A stretch of 64,000 nucleotides of DNA from Legionella impletisoli (GTDB taxonomy: Bacteria; Pseudomonadota; Gammaproteobacteria; Legionellales; Legionellaceae), in the NCBI RefSeq assembly GCF_900639875.1, contig NZ_CAAAIA010000008.1, forward strand, positions 89,859 to 153,858. Direction: 5' to 3'. The translations under genes and the position numbers were made by a program. Of the stretch, positions 20,014 through 30,692 are shown one piece after another (positions within the stretch are counted from its first letter, which is position 1; the number at the start of each line of letters is the position of its first letter). The notes under the pieces are model-generated. The model was not told the origin of the DNA. It saw only the letters and a list, made by a program, of their open reading frames with translations, and made no database searches.

Positions 20014-22467
20014 ATGCCCAAACCTAATAAATTCCAGAATTTAGATGGCCTTTGCTATGAGTTCTCTGTTGAAGGCATGAAGTGTAAGGGATGTTCTTCA
20101 AGTATTGAGCTCGCTTTAAAAGAACTGGATGAAATTACCTCAGTGAGTTGTGATCCCATCACAAAGCAATTAACCATTATTGCTGATTCTCGTTATCATC
20201 CCAGTTTCATTCGTAACAAAGTGATTTCAACGGTCGATGAAATAGGATTTGTCTGTCAGGAAGCACAGGCTGTAACACCTCCTAAAAAAAATTTGTGGCA
20301 ACGCTGGTTACTTGGTGCTTTAGGTACTACGAGTGGACTCTTATTAATGAGCTTATCTTTAATGGGGGTTTATTTCAGTTTACCTGCCTTAATTGCAATT
20401 GCTGCGATAAGCACGGTGTTTACTCTCTATCTTGGTTGGGAATTTTATTCTAATGCCTTTAAGGTGTTTAAGCAGTCGAAAGAATTAAACATGAACACCT
20501 TATTTTCTATCAGCACATTAACCGTGCTTCTAGTATCTATTAGTGCATTTTTCTTTCCTTGGTTGCCAATGATTTTTGATGCAGGTCTCATGATCTTTGG
20601 ATTCCGGCATTTAGGGCTCGCGATTGAAGAATCGCTTAAACAATCCGTTATTTCCGAACTCAGTATTAAAGATTATATCCCGCGTACCGTTCGAGTGGTT
20701 GGAAAAGGTGACAATAAACTTAAACAACTTGCTGAAGTTCATTTAAATGAGATTATTGAAATTAGACCTGGAGAGGTAATTCCTGTTGATGGGATAGCAT
20801 TATCTGATGAAGTATCCGTTTATGATACCATTGATTCCGGCGCACGAATGCCTCGATCACTTAAGAAAGATGAGGGTCTATTGGCCGGTATGTTTTTAGC
20901 CGCAGACTCAGCTCCACTAAGAATGCGGGTAATGAAGCTGCCAGTCAATTCTTATCTAGCACGTTTTGATCAACAAATCCAAGAAGCTAATCAAAAGCCT
21001 CCTTTGCAGACCATAGCCAAAAAAATATTGCACTACTTTATTCCCGCTGTGTTGTTGCTTTCTCTATTGTCTTTGACCATTATCAGCTGTTTTTTTCCAG
21101 TAACATTGGCGATACAGTGTGCGATTGCCGTATTGGTTTCTGCTTGTCCTTGTACACTTGGAATGATCATTCCTCTTGCTGTTAAAATTGGAATGGATAA
21201 AGCATCGAAGCACGGGGTTGAATATAAAAGTACGAAAATCTTAGAAGAAATCGGTGAGCTATCCAATCAAGTGGATACCGTTGTGTTTGATCTTCATGGC
21301 ACGTTAACTGAAGGTAAGCCTGAAGTTAAATCCATTGTAATTCGTTCTGATAGCGGTACGACAGAAACGGAGTTTCTGTCATATTTGGCAATATTAGAAA
21401 AGCAATCTCCTCACCCAGTTGCAAACGCAATACGTAACTACATTGCAAAGAAACCCGTGAGACTCGATGAATCTTTGAAACTAGCTGGTTTGCGACAAAT
21501 GAACCCTGGTATTACAGCAACTATTAACGGAAGCCTTTTTATTCTAGGAAGCAAAAGCCTCTTATCTCAAGCTGGTATCGATATCGAACAGGCAAACCAA
21601 GACTTAAAAGTAGGGGATAGTCTGGTTTACTTAGCGAAAGATAATAAGATCATTGGCCATATACACTTAACTGATCCACTTAGGGAGGATGCACGTTTTG
21701 TTGTTAATTATTTAAAGGCGCATGGTAAAACTGTTTGTGTATGTACTGGGGCAGATGAATCAACCGCCAAACGATATGCTGCCGAACTCGGTATTGCAGA
21801 AAGCAATATTAGTGCTGGTCTTCGTGGCTCACAATCGGATGATAAAAATCCTAAAATGAGTTTTATCCGAGCCTTAAAAGATGAAGGGCATTGCGTAGCC
21901 ATGGTAGGTGATGGCCCGAATGATGCACCTGCCTTGGCCGCCAGTGATGTCGGCATAGCACTCAACACAGGGGACGATATTGGACATCGAGTCTCGCAAG
22001 AACAGGCTGGTGCTGTAATTGAGAACGGATCATTGAAAGGGGTGCTGACGGCTTTAACGGTTGCAAAACAAACCGTGAATCACATCAAACAAAATTTACT
22101 GCTGAGTTTCGGTTATAATCTAACCACTATGTTGATAGCTGGCGGCCTGCTTCTTGCTTTTGGGATTATGCTCAATCCTGCTGTGGGTGCGGCGCTGATG
22201 ATTTTGCAGAGCAGTTTAATTTTATTCAATGCGTATCGTATTAAAGAAAAGGCATTGTCCTTTATGAGTGCCCCCGAGCCCGGAGCAACACCTAGTTTTG
22301 GTGAGAGCTATGGGTATATGGCTAAAAGCGGACTAAGTCCTTCACTAAGTAGTGATTTCGATTTAAAACCCACGCCAGTTCATGAGGTGTTATGGCATTC
22401 TAACCAACCCTCTCGTGAGTTTACCGACACAAACAAACATAATCCTAGCGCTCTAGGTGTACACTAA
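20014..22467 (+). CDS. P1B-type heavy-metal ATPase with atypical catalytic motifs
   Basis: Membrane protein of 817 residues with the layout of copper-type P1B ATPases: an HMA domain with GMKCKGC (Cys24, Cys27), six to eight membrane helices, the metal-site CPC at 378-380, and the SPHP and GDGPNDAP motifs of the ATP-binding and hinge parts. Two motifs deviate. The phosphorylation motif DKTGT reads DLHGT (Asp426 kept), and the actuator-domain TGES loop is replaced by a DSGA sequence, so the glutamate needed for dephosphorylation is not evident. It may be slow, regulatory or altered in mechanism. The start follows AAGG; an ATG at 19981 is possible. Its 3' end overlaps folB by 23 bases. Confidence 0.85.
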   Translation: MPKPNKFQNLDGLCYEFSVEGMKCKGCSSSIELALKELDEITSVSCDPITKQLTIIADSRYHPSFIRNKVISTVDEIGFVCQEAQAVTPPKKNLWQRWLLGALGTTSGLLLMSLSLMGVYFSLPALIAIAAISTVFTLYLGWEFYSNAFKVFKQSKELNMNTLFSISTLTVLLVSISAFFFPWLPMIFDAGLMIFGFRHLGLAIEESLKQSVISELSIKDYIPRTVRVVGKGDNKLKQLAEVHLNEIIEIRPGEVIPVDGIALSDEVSVYDTIDSGARMPRSLKKDEGLLAGMFLAADSAPLRMRVMKLPVNSYLARFDQQIQEANQKPPLQTIAKKILHYFIPAVLLLSLLSLTIISCFFPVTLAIQCAIAVLVSACPCTLGMIIPLAVKIGMDKASKHGVEYKSTKILEEIGELSNQVDTVVFDLHGTLTEGKPEVKSIVIRSDSGTTETEFLSYLAILEKQSPHPVANAIRNYIAKKPVRLDESLKLAGLRQMNPGITATINGSLFILGSKSLLSQAGIDIEQANQDLKVGDSLVYLAKDNKIIGHIHLTDPLREDARFVVNYLKAHGKTVCVCTGADESTAKRYAAELGIAESNISAGLRGSQSDDKNPKMSFIRALKDEGHCVAMVGDGPNDAPALAASDVGIALNTGDDIGHRVSQEQAGAVIENGSLKGVLTALTVAKQTVNHIKQNLLLSFGYNLTTMLIAGGLLLAFGIMLNPAVGAALMILQSSLILFNAYRIKEKALSFMSAPEPGATPSFGESYGYMAKSGLSPSLSSDFDLKPTPVHEVLWHSNQPSREFTDTNKHNPSALGVH

Positions 22468-22783
22468 CGTTCGCTGCGTTTTTTATAGCACTTGGTTTAC
22501 TAACCCGAATACTCAATTGGGTTACTTTAAACTCATTTTTAACGAGTTGAGCTACCTTTTCAGCAACCGTTTCGATGAGCTGAAACGAATTGGATTCTAC
22601 AAAATCGGTAATTCGCTGACAGACTTGATCATAATCAATGGTATTTTTCAGTTCATCATGGACTGAAGCGCAATCGATAGGGAATGATAAATCAATTAAA
22701 ACCTGCTGTAAGATTTTTTGCTCCCATGCATGAACCCCAATATGCGTTGTAATGCTTAAGGCGTTAATTTCGAGCTTATCCAT
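22445..22783 (-). CDS. folB: dihydroneopterin aldolase
   Basis: Folate pathway enzyme that cleaves 7,8-dihydroneopterin to 6-hydroxymethyl-dihydropterin and glycolaldehyde. The 112-residue protein shows the family elements: ITTHIGVHAWEQ (about 10-21), DYDQVC (about 50-55), the ETVAEKVA region with the active-site glutamate near 71, and the VSKPSAI segment with the catalytic lysine near 96. The ATG at 22783 follows AAGGA and removes 19 codons from a longer frame. It converges on and overlaps the ATPase gene by 23 bases. Confidence 0.93.
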   Translation of the reverse strand: MDKLEINALSITTHIGVHAWEQKILQQVLIDLSFPIDCASVHDELKNTIDYDQVCQRITDFVESNSFQLIETVAEKVAQLVKNEFKVTQLSIRVSKPSAIKNAANVSVHLER

Positions 22784-22810
22784 CGTAATTCCTTTATAAG
22801 TGTTAATAAA

Positions 22811-22861
22811 CCTAAATTCAGCAGTTAAATCTACCTCCACGATTTAACTGCCGAATTTAGG
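22811..22861. repeat. 51-bp near-perfect hairpin upstream of hemE and folB
   Basis: Arms of 21 bases (22811-22831 and 22841-22861) pair with one A-C mismatch around a 9-base loop. It lies in the divergent gap between folB and hemE. A degenerate relative occurs at 13605-13711, which suggests a dispersed palindromic element rather than a local operator. Confidence 0.75.
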
Positions 22862-23002
22862 ATAAAAAGATCGTATAGTTTGCTGGTTGGATATACAAGA
22901 ACCTTATCGTTAATTAACGTCAGTTCGATATCAGAAAAATCTAAATTTTGTAACGATTCATGTTAAAATTTAAACACTTTATTGTATCTATGATGATTTA
23001 TT

Positions 23003-24073
23003 ATGTCTGATATCACTCAATCGTTATTTATCCGGAGTTTACAACGTAAACCTGTTGAACGAACCCCAGTTTGGATTATGCGTCAAGCAGGACGATATCT
23101 TCCTGAATATCGTGAGGTTCGAGCCAAAGCAGGTGATTTTTTAAGTTTATGTAAAAATCCAAAGCTTGCTTGTGAGGTGACCTTACAGCCTTTGCGTCGT
23201 TTTAAGTTAGATGCGGCCATTTTATTTTCCGACATATTAACCATCCCTGACGCAATGGGGTTAGGGTTATTCTTTGCTGAAGGCGAAGGGCCTCGTTTTA
23301 AATGCCCCGTTCAAACTGTAAAAGCCATTGACGAACTACCCATTCCACAAGCTCAAAATGAATTAGCGTATGTCTTAGAAGCGGCGGCTTTAATCCGTAA
23401 AGAAATGCCAGAAGACTTGCCTTTAATAGGATTTTCCGGAAGCCCTTGGACTTTGGCTTGTTATATGGTGGAAGGGAGTAGCTCTCGTGATTTTAAAGAG
23501 ACTTTAAACCTCCTTTATTGTCACCCTGAAGCGATGCACCAATTACTAATGAAATTGAGTACAGCCATTGTTGATTATTTAAAAGAACAAGTTAAATCGG
23601 GTGTGAATGCGTTAATGATTTTTGACACTTGGGGCGGAATTTTGACAACTTCTAACTACCAAGACTATTCTTTAAAGTACATGAAAGCCATTGTAGAAGA
23701 CCTTAAACGTGAATTTCCAGATATACCGGTTATTTTATTCACTAAAGGAGGTGGTCAATGGCTAACTGAGATGGCTGAAAGCGGTTGTGATGCGCTGGGA
23801 TTAGACTGGACTACAGACATCAGGCTGGCCAGACAGCAAGTCGGTGATCGTGTGGCATTGCAGGGAAATCTTGATCCTGCTGTGTTGCGAGCTAATCCAA
23901 GTTGTATCCAAAGGCAAGTAAAGAAGGTACTTCGTTCATTTGGTCATGGCTCAGGCCATGTGTTTAATTTAGGGCATGGCATCACGCCCGATATCCCACC
24001 TGAGCATGTAGAGGTGATGGTGGAAACGGTGCATGAGTATAGCCCACGATATCATACAACTGGGGTGGAATGA
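23003..24073 (+). CDS. hemE: uroporphyrinogen decarboxylase
   Basis: Haem pathway enzyme that converts uroporphyrinogen III to coproporphyrinogen III by four decarboxylations. The 356-residue protein has the family signatures [16 protein letters not shown] (about 21-36), the ILFSDIL aspartate motif (near 73-79), [16 protein letters not shown] (about 144-159) and the C-terminal FNLGHGI histidine motif (near 322-328). It overlaps the next gene by four bases (ATGA), so the two are translated together. Confidence 0.96.
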   Translation: MSDITQSLFIRSLQRKPVERTPVWIMRQAGRYLPEYREVRAKAGDFLSLCKNPKLACEVTLQPLRRFKLDAAILFSDILTIPDAMGLGLFFAEGEGPRFKCPVQTVKAIDELPIPQAQNELAYVLEAAALIRKEMPEDLPLIGFSGSPWTLACYMVEGSSSRDFKETLNLLYCHPEAMHQLLMKLSTAIVDYLKEQVKSGVNALMIFDTWGGILTTSNYQDYSLKYMKAIVEDLKREFPDIPVILFTKGGGQWLTEMAESGCDALGLDWTTDIRLARQQVGDRVALQGNLDPAVLRANPSCIQRQVKKVLRSFGHGSGHVFNLGHGITPDIPPEHVEVMVETVHEYSPRYHTTGVE

Positions 24074-25044
24074 TAAGGGATAGCTTATTTAAACCGGCTT
24101 GGTGGTTGGCAAACCCTCATGCCCAAACCGTTTTCCCAACCTTAACACATAAGGGAAAAGCAGCGGTTGATCATATTGAACGGATTGAACTTCCGGATGG
24201 GGATTTTGTCGATCTCGCTTGGTCAATTCAAGGGCTAGAGACGAATGCCCCGCTCGTTATTTTGCTTCATGGTCTTGGCGGAGGCTTACAATCCCCATAT
24301 GTTCCTCGTTTGTTTGAATCGTTTAATCACAGCGGCTGGCGTGTTGCATTAATGCTTTTTCGGGGAGCGAGTAACGAGCCCAATCGTTTTCCACGAGCAT
24401 ACCACTCTGGAGACACAAAAGATCTCGATCACGTTGTTAAGCTTCTTTGTGCTCGTGAGCCGAATACCAAAAAAGCAATAGTTGGGATCTCGCTTGGGGG
24501 GAATGTTCTTTTAAAATGGTTTGGTGAACAAGGAAAGCAAGCTTATGTTCAAACGGGCGTAGCTATATCCGTTCCGTTTCAGCTACGATTAGCAGCCGAT
24601 CGAATGAATCAAGGCTTATCACGATTTTATCAAACGTATTTGCTTCGCGAAATGCGCTGGATTTTAAACCGTAAAATTCAGCTTTATAAAAAAGAAATGC
24701 CGCCTGGTATAAAAAATATCGATTCACTCCATTGTTTTTGGACGTTTGATGAGTATGTAACCGCTCCCTTGCATGGATTCCCGAATGTTCATGCTTATTA
24801 TCGTGAGGCGAGCTCGCGTCAATACTTAGAGAAAATCCATACACCTACCTTGATTATTCACGCCCTTGACGATCCTTTTATGACTCCTGAGATTATTCCA
24901 AGCCCAGAAGAACTATCACCGGATGTTATTCTTGAGCTCAGTAAAAAAGGAGGGCATGTTGGATTTATTGCTGGAAATATTCCAGGAATGCCTGAATTTT
25001 GGTTGGATCAACGTATACCAGAGCATTTAAAAGATTTTCTATAG
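24070..25044 (+). CDS. YheT-type alpha/beta hydrolase
   Basis: A 324-residue alpha/beta hydrolase of the YheT/ABHD1-3 family, acting on an unknown ester or lipid substrate. It begins with the family's [16 protein letters not shown], shows the oxyanion HGLGGG (about 67-72), the nucleophile elbow GISLGGN (Ser near 140), the acid in HALDDPF (near 273-279) and the catalytic His in KGGHVGF (near 300). It is coupled to hemE by a four-base overlap; that link is positional and gives no substrate. Confidence 0.88.
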   Translation: MIRDSLFKPAWWLANPHAQTVFPTLTHKGKAAVDHIERIELPDGDFVDLAWSIQGLETNAPLVILLHGLGGGLQSPYVPRLFESFNHSGWRVALMLFRGASNEPNRFPRAYHSGDTKDLDHVVKLLCAREPNTKKAIVGISLGGNVLLKWFGEQGKQAYVQTGVAISVPFQLRLAADRMNQGLSRFYQTYLLREMRWILNRKIQLYKKEMPPGIKNIDSLHCFWTFDEYVTAPLHGFPNVHAYYREASSRQYLEKIHTPTLIIHALDDPFMTPEIIPSPEELSPDVILELSKKGGHVGFIAGNIPGMPEFWLDQRIPEHLKDFL

Positions 25045-25131
25045 CCTCTCTCAATCCTCTCCCCACGCACTATACGTGCAGTGGAAAGAAAGCTATTGAA
25101 ATATACCTGGGAAGTTACGATTTTTTCTAAG

Positions 25132-26463
25132 TTATTCCCTAAATTGGCGACTTAGCTGAATGGCCATTTCGAGCGATTGTTCATAATTTAAACGGGGATC
25201 AACTAAGGTATGATAGGCATCTTTTAAATCGGATGCAGATAAGCCCCGAGCTCCACCAATGCATTCCGTCACATTTTCTCCGGTTAATTCAAAGTGAACC
25301 CCACCTAAATGACTATCTAATTCATGGTGAATTTTTAACGCTTGTTGTAACTCACTTAAAATGTTATCAAAATGCCTTGTTTTAATGCCGTCATCAGTGG
25401 ATTCGGTGTTCCCATGCATGGGATCACAAGACCAAGTAACCGGAGTTTTTGTTGCTTTTGCGGCTGTAATTAAAGGAGGTAGGCGTTTGATAATATCGTT
25501 TGCCCCCATGCGGCTGATTAATAGCAGGCGACCTTCTTCACGGTTTGGGTTTAAGGTTTTAATTAAATCCATGAGCCAATCAGGAGTTGTACTTGGACCT
25601 ACCTTGATTCCGATGGGATTTTCAACCCCACGAAGAAACTCAATATGGGAACTTTCTGGTTTGGCAGTGCGCATTCCAATCCAGGGAAGATGCGTGGATA
25701 AATTATACCATTTGCCATCGTGCAACTTTCGAGTAAGGGCTTGCTCATAATGCAAATGCAGTGCTTCGTGAGAAGTGAAAAAATCCACATGACTCAATTG
25801 ACTGTTCTGCAAGCCTTCAATGGAGTTTAGAAAATCAAGCGAATCGGCAATAGAACGTACAATAGCATGGTATTCATCGGCTTGAGGTGAATGCTCAACA
25901 AAGCGTAGATCCCAGCGCTGGGGATGATGTAAATCAGCAAAGCCACCGGCTAATAAAGCACGAATAAAATTCAGCGTCATTGCAGCACAACTATAACCCT
26001 GCAACATGAGCTTTGGATTTGGTTTACGAGCTTCTTCGTTAAATTCTGGCGAATTGACTAAATCGCCTCGATAGCTAGGAAGCGTTACTCCATTTATGGT
26101 TTCAAAATCGGAAGATCGAGGTTTGGCATACTGACCTGCAATCCGACCTACACGAATAATGGGTTTTCGCATCCCATAAATCAGCACTAAACTCATTTGA
26201 AGTAAAATTTTAAGTTTATTGCTGATGATGTCTGAACGACAATCATTGAATGATTCAGCGCAATCGCCACCTTGTAGAATAAATGCTTCGCCCCTTCCTG
26301 CTTTAGCAATAACATGCTTAAGCATTTTTATTTCTCCGCTGCTCACTAAGGGAGGCAATAGAGATAGTTGTTCCACCACTTTATTTAATTGCGACTCATT
26401 GTCGTAAGTGGGGGCTTGCTCATAAGTGTATTGAAGCCAAGATGTGGGGGACCATGTTTGCAT
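25132..26463 (-). CDS. class II 3-deoxy-7-phosphoheptulonate synthase
   Basis: First step of the shikimate pathway: phosphoenolpyruvate plus erythrose 4-phosphate to DAHP. The 443-residue protein belongs to the plant-type (AroA II) family, with QGGDCAESF (about 80-88; metal-binding Cys), GRIAGQYAKPRS, IKVGPST (about 287-293), RMGA and CDPMHGNT (near 348-355). The ATG at 26463 was preferred to a TTG one codon earlier. It is a single gene, convergent with the YheT gene and divergent from grpE. Confidence 0.94.
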   Translation of the reverse strand: MQTWSPTSWLQYTYEQAPTYDNESQLNKVVEQLSLLPPLVSSGEIKMLKHVIAKAGRGEAFILQGGDCAESFNDCRSDIISNKLKILLQMSLVLIYGMRKPIIRVGRIAGQYAKPRSSDFETINGVTLPSYRGDLVNSPEFNEEARKPNPKLMLQGYSCAAMTLNFIRALLAGGFADLHHPQRWDLRFVEHSPQADEYHAIVRSIADSLDFLNSIEGLQNSQLSHVDFFTSHEALHLHYEQALTRKLHDGKWYNLSTHLPWIGMRTAKPESSHIEFLRGVENPIGIKVGPSTTPDWLMDLIKTLNPNREEGRLLLISRMGANDIIKRLPPLITAAKATKTPVTWSCDPMHGNTESTDDGIKTRHFDNILSELQQALKIHHELDSHLGGVHFELTGENVTECIGGARGLSASDLKDAYHTLVDPRLNYEQSLEMAIQLSRQFRE

Positions 26464-26573
26464 CAAAACCCTAAAAAACGATCATCAAGTGGATGATCTT
26501 ACCATAAAGCTTCTATCCTTTGGAATTGAAGATAGGATTTTGAGTCTTCTCGTAAAAAAAAAATAACAAGGCA

Positions 26574-26603
26574 CTTGATATATTCAGGATCTGGCCCTAC
26601 ATA
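26574..26603 (+). promoter_or_regulatory. candidate sigma-32 heat-shock promoter for grpE
   Basis: CTTGATA at 26574-26580 and CCCTACATA at 26595-26603 are separated by 14 bases, close to the enterobacterial RpoH consensus (CTTGAAA and CCCCATNT). It ends 39 bases before the grpE start. Confidence 0.7.
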
Positions 26604-26642
26604 TTACCGGAATCGATAAAAAACGAGTTCTGGAGTTCTTAC

Positions 26643-27260
26643 ATGAGTGGTGAAAATTCAAAAAAAGATTGGAAAAAAGTTCGGGAGGCCCACGAGGAGC
26701 AACTTGAAAATGAATCGGCTAAACAGGATATCGACGAATTAATTGAAGAGATAGAGCATCCCGATGCAGGCAGTAGTGCGCTCGATCATCCCTCTTATAA
26801 AGAACTGGAAGAAAAACTAACGTTAGCCGAACAACAAGCCCATGAACATTGGGAAAAATCGGTCAAAGCCTTAGCTGAGCTTGAAAATGTTCGCCGCCGT
26901 GCAGAGCGAGATGTTGAAAATGCGCATCGTTATGGGTTGGAAAAGTTTGTGGATTCGCTCATCCCTGTTGTGGATAGCTTGGAGCAAGCGTTGCAATTGG
27001 CCGAACAGGAAAAAGACAGTGCTATGCACGAAGGATTGGAGTTAACGATGAAGTTATTCCTCGATGTGCTTAGAAAACATGGTGTTGAACAACTTAATCC
27101 TCAGGGTGAGCCTTTTGATCCGCAACTACATGAAGCAATGTCAATGCAACAATCAGAGGATGCTAAGCCTAACACCGTGTTAGCGGTGTTTCAACGTGGT
27201 TATAAATTAAACGACCGAGTAGTACGCCCTGCTCGGGTTATTGTTGCAAAAGGGAAATGA
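26643..27260 (+). CDS. grpE: nucleotide exchange factor GrpE
   Basis: Homodimeric cochaperone that releases ADP from DnaK. The 205-residue protein has a charged N-terminal extension, a long coiled coil (about 50-120), and the C-terminal beta domain ending with the family pattern VFQRGYKLNDRVVRPARVIVAKG. It is followed 94 bases later by dnaK with its own heat-shock promoter, so it can be made separately. Confidence 0.97.
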   Translation: MSGENSKKDWKKVREAHEEQLENESAKQDIDELIEEIEHPDAGSSALDHPSYKELEEKLTLAEQQAHEHWEKSVKALAELENVRRRAERDVENAHRYGLEKFVDSLIPVVDSLEQALQLAEQEKDSAMHEGLELTMKLFLDVLRKHGVEQLNPQGEPFDPQLHEAMSMQQSEDAKPNTVLAVFQRGYKLNDRVVRPARVIVAKGK

Positions 27261-27281
27261 TGCTTCTTGGAAATTTCTTTC

Positions 27282-27310
27282 CTTGAAATTCAGGATTAAG
27301 TCCCCATATA
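27282..27310 (+). promoter_or_regulatory. sigma-32 heat-shock promoter for dnaK
   Basis: CTTGAAA at 27282-27288 and CCCCATATA at 27302-27310 with a 13-base spacer match the RpoH consensus almost perfectly. It ends 44 bases before the dnaK ATG. Confidence 0.85.
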
Positions 27311-27354
27311 AAAATCAAGATTGAATTTAACGAACAGATTGGAGCAATAAGAAC

Positions 27355-29295
27355 ATGGCAAAAATCATCGGAATCGACTTAGGTACCACAAACTCATGCG
27401 TAGCGGTCATGGAAGGGGGTAAACCTCGAGTCATTGAAAATAGTGAAGGTCACCGCACTACTCCATCCATTGTGGCTTATACCAGCGATAATGAAGTTTT
27501 AGTCGGTCAGGCGGCAAAGCGCCAGGCTGTCACTAATCCAGACAACACATTGTATGCAATTAAGCGCTTGATCGGAAGACGTTACGACGATCCCATCGTT
27601 CAAAAAGATATCAAAATGGTGCCTTATAAAATCGTTAAGGCCAACAATGGTGACGCTTGGGTTGAAGTTAAAGGCCAAGAAAAAGCACCACCACAAATTT
27701 CAGCTGAAGTGTTAAGAAAGATGAAGAAAACGGCTGAAGATTACTTAGGTGAAGAAGTCAAAGAAGCGGTTATTACGGTTCCTGCTTACTTTAATGACTC
27801 ACAACGTCAGGCAACGAAAGACGCAGGCAAGATTGCAGGTCTTGAAGTCAAGCGGATTATCAATGAGCCAACGGCTGCAGCGCTTGCTTATGGTATGGAT
27901 AAAAAGCGAGGAGACTCCATTGTCGCCGTGTACGATTTAGGTGGTGGAACCTTTGATATTTCAATTATTGAAATTGCAGAAGTCGATGGCGAACATCAAT
28001 TTGAAGTATTAGCTACCAATGGGGATACCTTCTTAGGCGGTGAAGACTTCGACTTAGCATTAATTGAGTATTTAGCGGCTGAGTTTAAGAAAGACTCAGG
28101 CATTGATTTGCACAACGATCCATTGGCGCTACAACGTCTAAAAGAAGCGGCTGAAAAGGCGAAAATTGAATTGTCTTCAGCCCAACAAACCGATGTGAAT
28201 TTACCTTACATTACAGCCGATGCCTCTGGTCCTAAGCACTTAAACATCAAATTAACCCGTGCAAAGCTTGAATCGTTGGTTGAAAAATTAGTCGAGCGCA
28301 CCATTGAGCCTTGCAAAACCGCTTTAAAAGATGCTGGAAAATCTGTAGGTGAAATTGATGAAGTTATCCTAGTCGGCGGTCAAACCCGTATGCCTTTAGT
28401 CCAAAAAACGGTCCAGGATTTCTTTGGTAAAGAACCTCGTAAAGACGTGAATCCTGACGAAGCCGTTGCTGTGGGAGCAGCTATTCAAGCGGCCGTTTTA
28501 TCCGGGGATGTTAAAGACATTCTGTTATTAGACGTAACCCCATTGTCATTAGGTATTGAAACATTGGGCGGGGTGATGACCAAACTGATTGAGAAAAACA
28601 CCACGATTCCTACCAAGGCCAATCAAGTGTTTTCAACAGCAGATGACAATCAAACCGCTGTAACCGTTCATGTCTTGCAGGGTGAGCGAGAGCAAGCTTC
28701 GGCTAACAAATCACTTGGGCGTTTCGATTTAACGGATATTCCACCTGCGCCAAGAGGTGTTCCTCAAATTGAAGTTACCTTTGATATCGATGCTAATGGT
28801 ATCTTGAATGTGTCTGCAAAGGACAAAGCCACAGGCAAAGCGCAATCGATTGTGATTAAAGCATCCAGTGGTTTGAGTGATGAAGAAGTGGACGCTATGG
28901 TAAAAGACGCCGAAGCGCACGCTGAGGAAGACAAGAAATTTAAAGAGTTAGCAGAAATTCGTAACCAGGCTGACAGCTTAATTCATAGTGCTGAAAAATC
29001 ATTAAAAGATTTAGAAGGTGAGTTAAGTGATGATGAGAAAAAAGAAATTGAAACCTCCATTAACGAATTGAAGGAAGCTTCAAAAGGTAATGATAAAAAA
29101 TTGATTGAAGATAAGTTGCAGGTATTAAGCAATGCTTCTTCTAAAATGGCGGAACGCGTCTATGCCAAAAAATCTGCTGAGGGGCAGCCTGAAGCAGAAA
29201 CCGCTCAAGGCGAGTCAAAAGAATCCGCAAAAGCTGAGGAAGGTGTTGTCGATGCGGAGTTTGAAGAAGTTGATGAAGATCAGAAAAATAAATAG
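27355..29295 (+). CDS. dnaK: chaperone protein DnaK (Hsp70)
   Basis: ATP-driven Hsp70 chaperone. The 646-residue protein has the nucleotide-binding domain ([16 protein letters not shown] at the start, [13 protein letters not shown] near 193, VGGQTRMP near 342), the [17 protein letters not shown] linker (about 390-406), the substrate-binding and lid domains and the usual acidic [10 protein letters not shown] tail. It works with GrpE upstream and DnaJ downstream. Confidence 0.99.
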   Translation: MAKIIGIDLGTTNSCVAVMEGGKPRVIENSEGHRTTPSIVAYTSDNEVLVGQAAKRQAVTNPDNTLYAIKRLIGRRYDDPIVQKDIKMVPYKIVKANNGDAWVEVKGQEKAPPQISAEVLRKMKKTAEDYLGEEVKEAVITVPAYFNDSQRQATKDAGKIAGLEVKRIINEPTAAALAYGMDKKRGDSIVAVYDLGGGTFDISIIEIAEVDGEHQFEVLATNGDTFLGGEDFDLALIEYLAAEFKKDSGIDLHNDPLALQRLKEAAEKAKIELSSAQQTDVNLPYITADASGPKHLNIKLTRAKLESLVEKLVERTIEPCKTALKDAGKSVGEIDEVILVGGQTRMPLVQKTVQDFFGKEPRKDVNPDEAVAVGAAIQAAVLSGDVKDILLLDVTPLSLGIETLGGVMTKLIEKNTTIPTKANQVFSTADDNQTAVTVHVLQGEREQASANKSLGRFDLTDIPPAPRGVPQIEVTFDIDANGILNVSAKDKATGKAQSIVIKASSGLSDEEVDAMVKDAEAHAEEDKKFKELAEIRNQADSLIHSAEKSLKDLEGELSDDEKKEIETSINELKEASKGNDKKLIEDKLQVLSNASSKMAERVYAKKSAEGQPEAETAQGESKESAKAEEGVVDAEFEEVDEDQKNK

Positions 29296-29355
29296 GCATC
29301 TACTTAGGGGAGATTCCCTAAGTCAAGCTTAAACGCGGCTATAAATTAAACTTTC

Positions 29356-29383
29356 CGAACCGCGACCATCAGGGAGCGGTTCG
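29356..29383 (+). terminator. hairpin between dnaK and dnaJ
   Basis: A perfect 8-bp stem, CGAACCGC and GCGGTTCG, spans a 12-base loop. It is followed by TAATTTA rather than a T run, so it could be a weak attenuator or RNA 3' end rather than a strong terminator. Confidence 0.4.
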
Positions 29384-29520
29384 TAATTTAGAGTCATGTA
29401 TAGTTTAACAACGGCCAATCAAAATATAGTGATAAATATCCTCTTTAGACCAGGCATTGGTTGTGTTATAATTAAACAATCAATGCAGTTTTTTAATCAA
29501 TTTACGTAGTGTGGGTTTAG

Positions 29521-30645
29521 ATGCAACAGCAGGATTACTATGAACTTCTCGGCGTTAATCGCAATGCCAGTGAAGCCGAAATCAAAAAAGCTTATCGCAA
29601 GTTAGCGATGAAACATCATCCTGATCGTAACGCTAACGACAAGAACGCTGAGGAAAAGTTTAAAGAAATTCAGAAAGCGTATGCTGTGCTTTCCGATCCC
29701 CAAAAACGTGCTGCCTACGACCAATACGGCCACGCAGGGGTAGATCCCTCTATGGGAGGTGGTGGCTTTGGTGGCTTTGGTGGTTTTGGCGACGTATTTG
29801 AGGATATATTTGAAAATATCTTTTCCGGCGGACGCCAACAACATCGTTCACGCGGACAACGTGGATCTGACTTGCAATTTAACGTGCAGTTAACGCTTGA
29901 AGAAGCAGCCCGAGGCAAACAAATCGAAATCACGGTTCCGCGTCATGCTAATTGTTCAACTTGTCATGGTTCTGGTGCTAAACAAGGCAGTAAACCTAAA
30001 TCCTGTGAAACTTGTAATGGAGTTGGCCAGGTACGCATTCAACAGGGGTTTTTCTCAATCCAACAGACTTGCCCAAGCTGTCATGGTGAGGGACAGATTA
30101 TTACCGAACCTTGTCCTTCTTGTCATGGACAAGGGCGCGTTCGTGAAAGTAAAACACTTACCGTGAAAATCCCAGCGGGTGTGGATAACGGAGATCGCGT
30201 TCGCTTAAGTGGCGAAGGCGAGGCTGGAATTCATGGAGGACCCACTGGTGATTTATACGTACAAGTGGCTGTTAAGCCACATGAGCTATTTGAGCGGATT
30301 GATAATAATCTTCATTGTGAAGTCCCGATTAGTTTTGTGACGGCCGCTCTGGGTGGTTCGATTGAGGTTCCAACGTTAGATGGACGAGTAACACTTAAAA
30401 TTCCACCTGAAACGCAGACGGGCAAAGCGTTTCGGTTAAGAGGCAAAGGCATTAAATCGGTTCGAAGCCATGACATTGGCGACTTAATTTGCAAAGTAAC
30501 AGTTGAAACACCGGTTAATTTAAATCGCGAACAAAAAGAATTGCTGACTAACTTTCAAAGTTCTTTAGAAAGTGGTAAACATTCTCCTCGCACCAGTTCA
30601 TGGTTTGATGGCGTGAAGAAGTTCTTTGAAGACATGAAGTTTTAA
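29521..30645 (+). CDS. dnaJ: chaperone protein DnaJ (Hsp40)
   Basis: Cochaperone that delivers substrates to DnaK and stimulates its ATPase. The 374-residue protein has a J domain with HPD (near residues 33-35), a Gly/Phe-rich segment (about 76-100), four CxxCxGxG zinc repeats (about 140-205) and the C-terminal peptide-binding domain. A TATAAT -10 box lies about 54 bases upstream, but no heat-shock consensus like those of grpE and dnaK was seen. Confidence 0.98.
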   Translation: MQQQDYYELLGVNRNASEAEIKKAYRKLAMKHHPDRNANDKNAEEKFKEIQKAYAVLSDPQKRAAYDQYGHAGVDPSMGGGGFGGFGGFGDVFEDIFENIFSGGRQQHRSRGQRGSDLQFNVQLTLEEAARGKQIEITVPRHANCSTCHGSGAKQGSKPKSCETCNGVGQVRIQQGFFSIQQTCPSCHGEGQIITEPCPSCHGQGRVRESKTLTVKIPAGVDNGDRVRLSGEGEAGIHGGPTGDLYVQVAVKPHELFERIDNNLHCEVPISFVTAALGGSIEVPTLDGRVTLKIPPETQTGKAFRLRGKGIKSVRSHDIGDLICKVTVETPVNLNREQKELLTNFQSSLESGKHSPRTSSWFDGVKKFFEDMKF

Positions 30646-30692
30646 ATATAGTCAGGGCAAACGCATATTCTCTGCAAATAAAATCAAAACGC

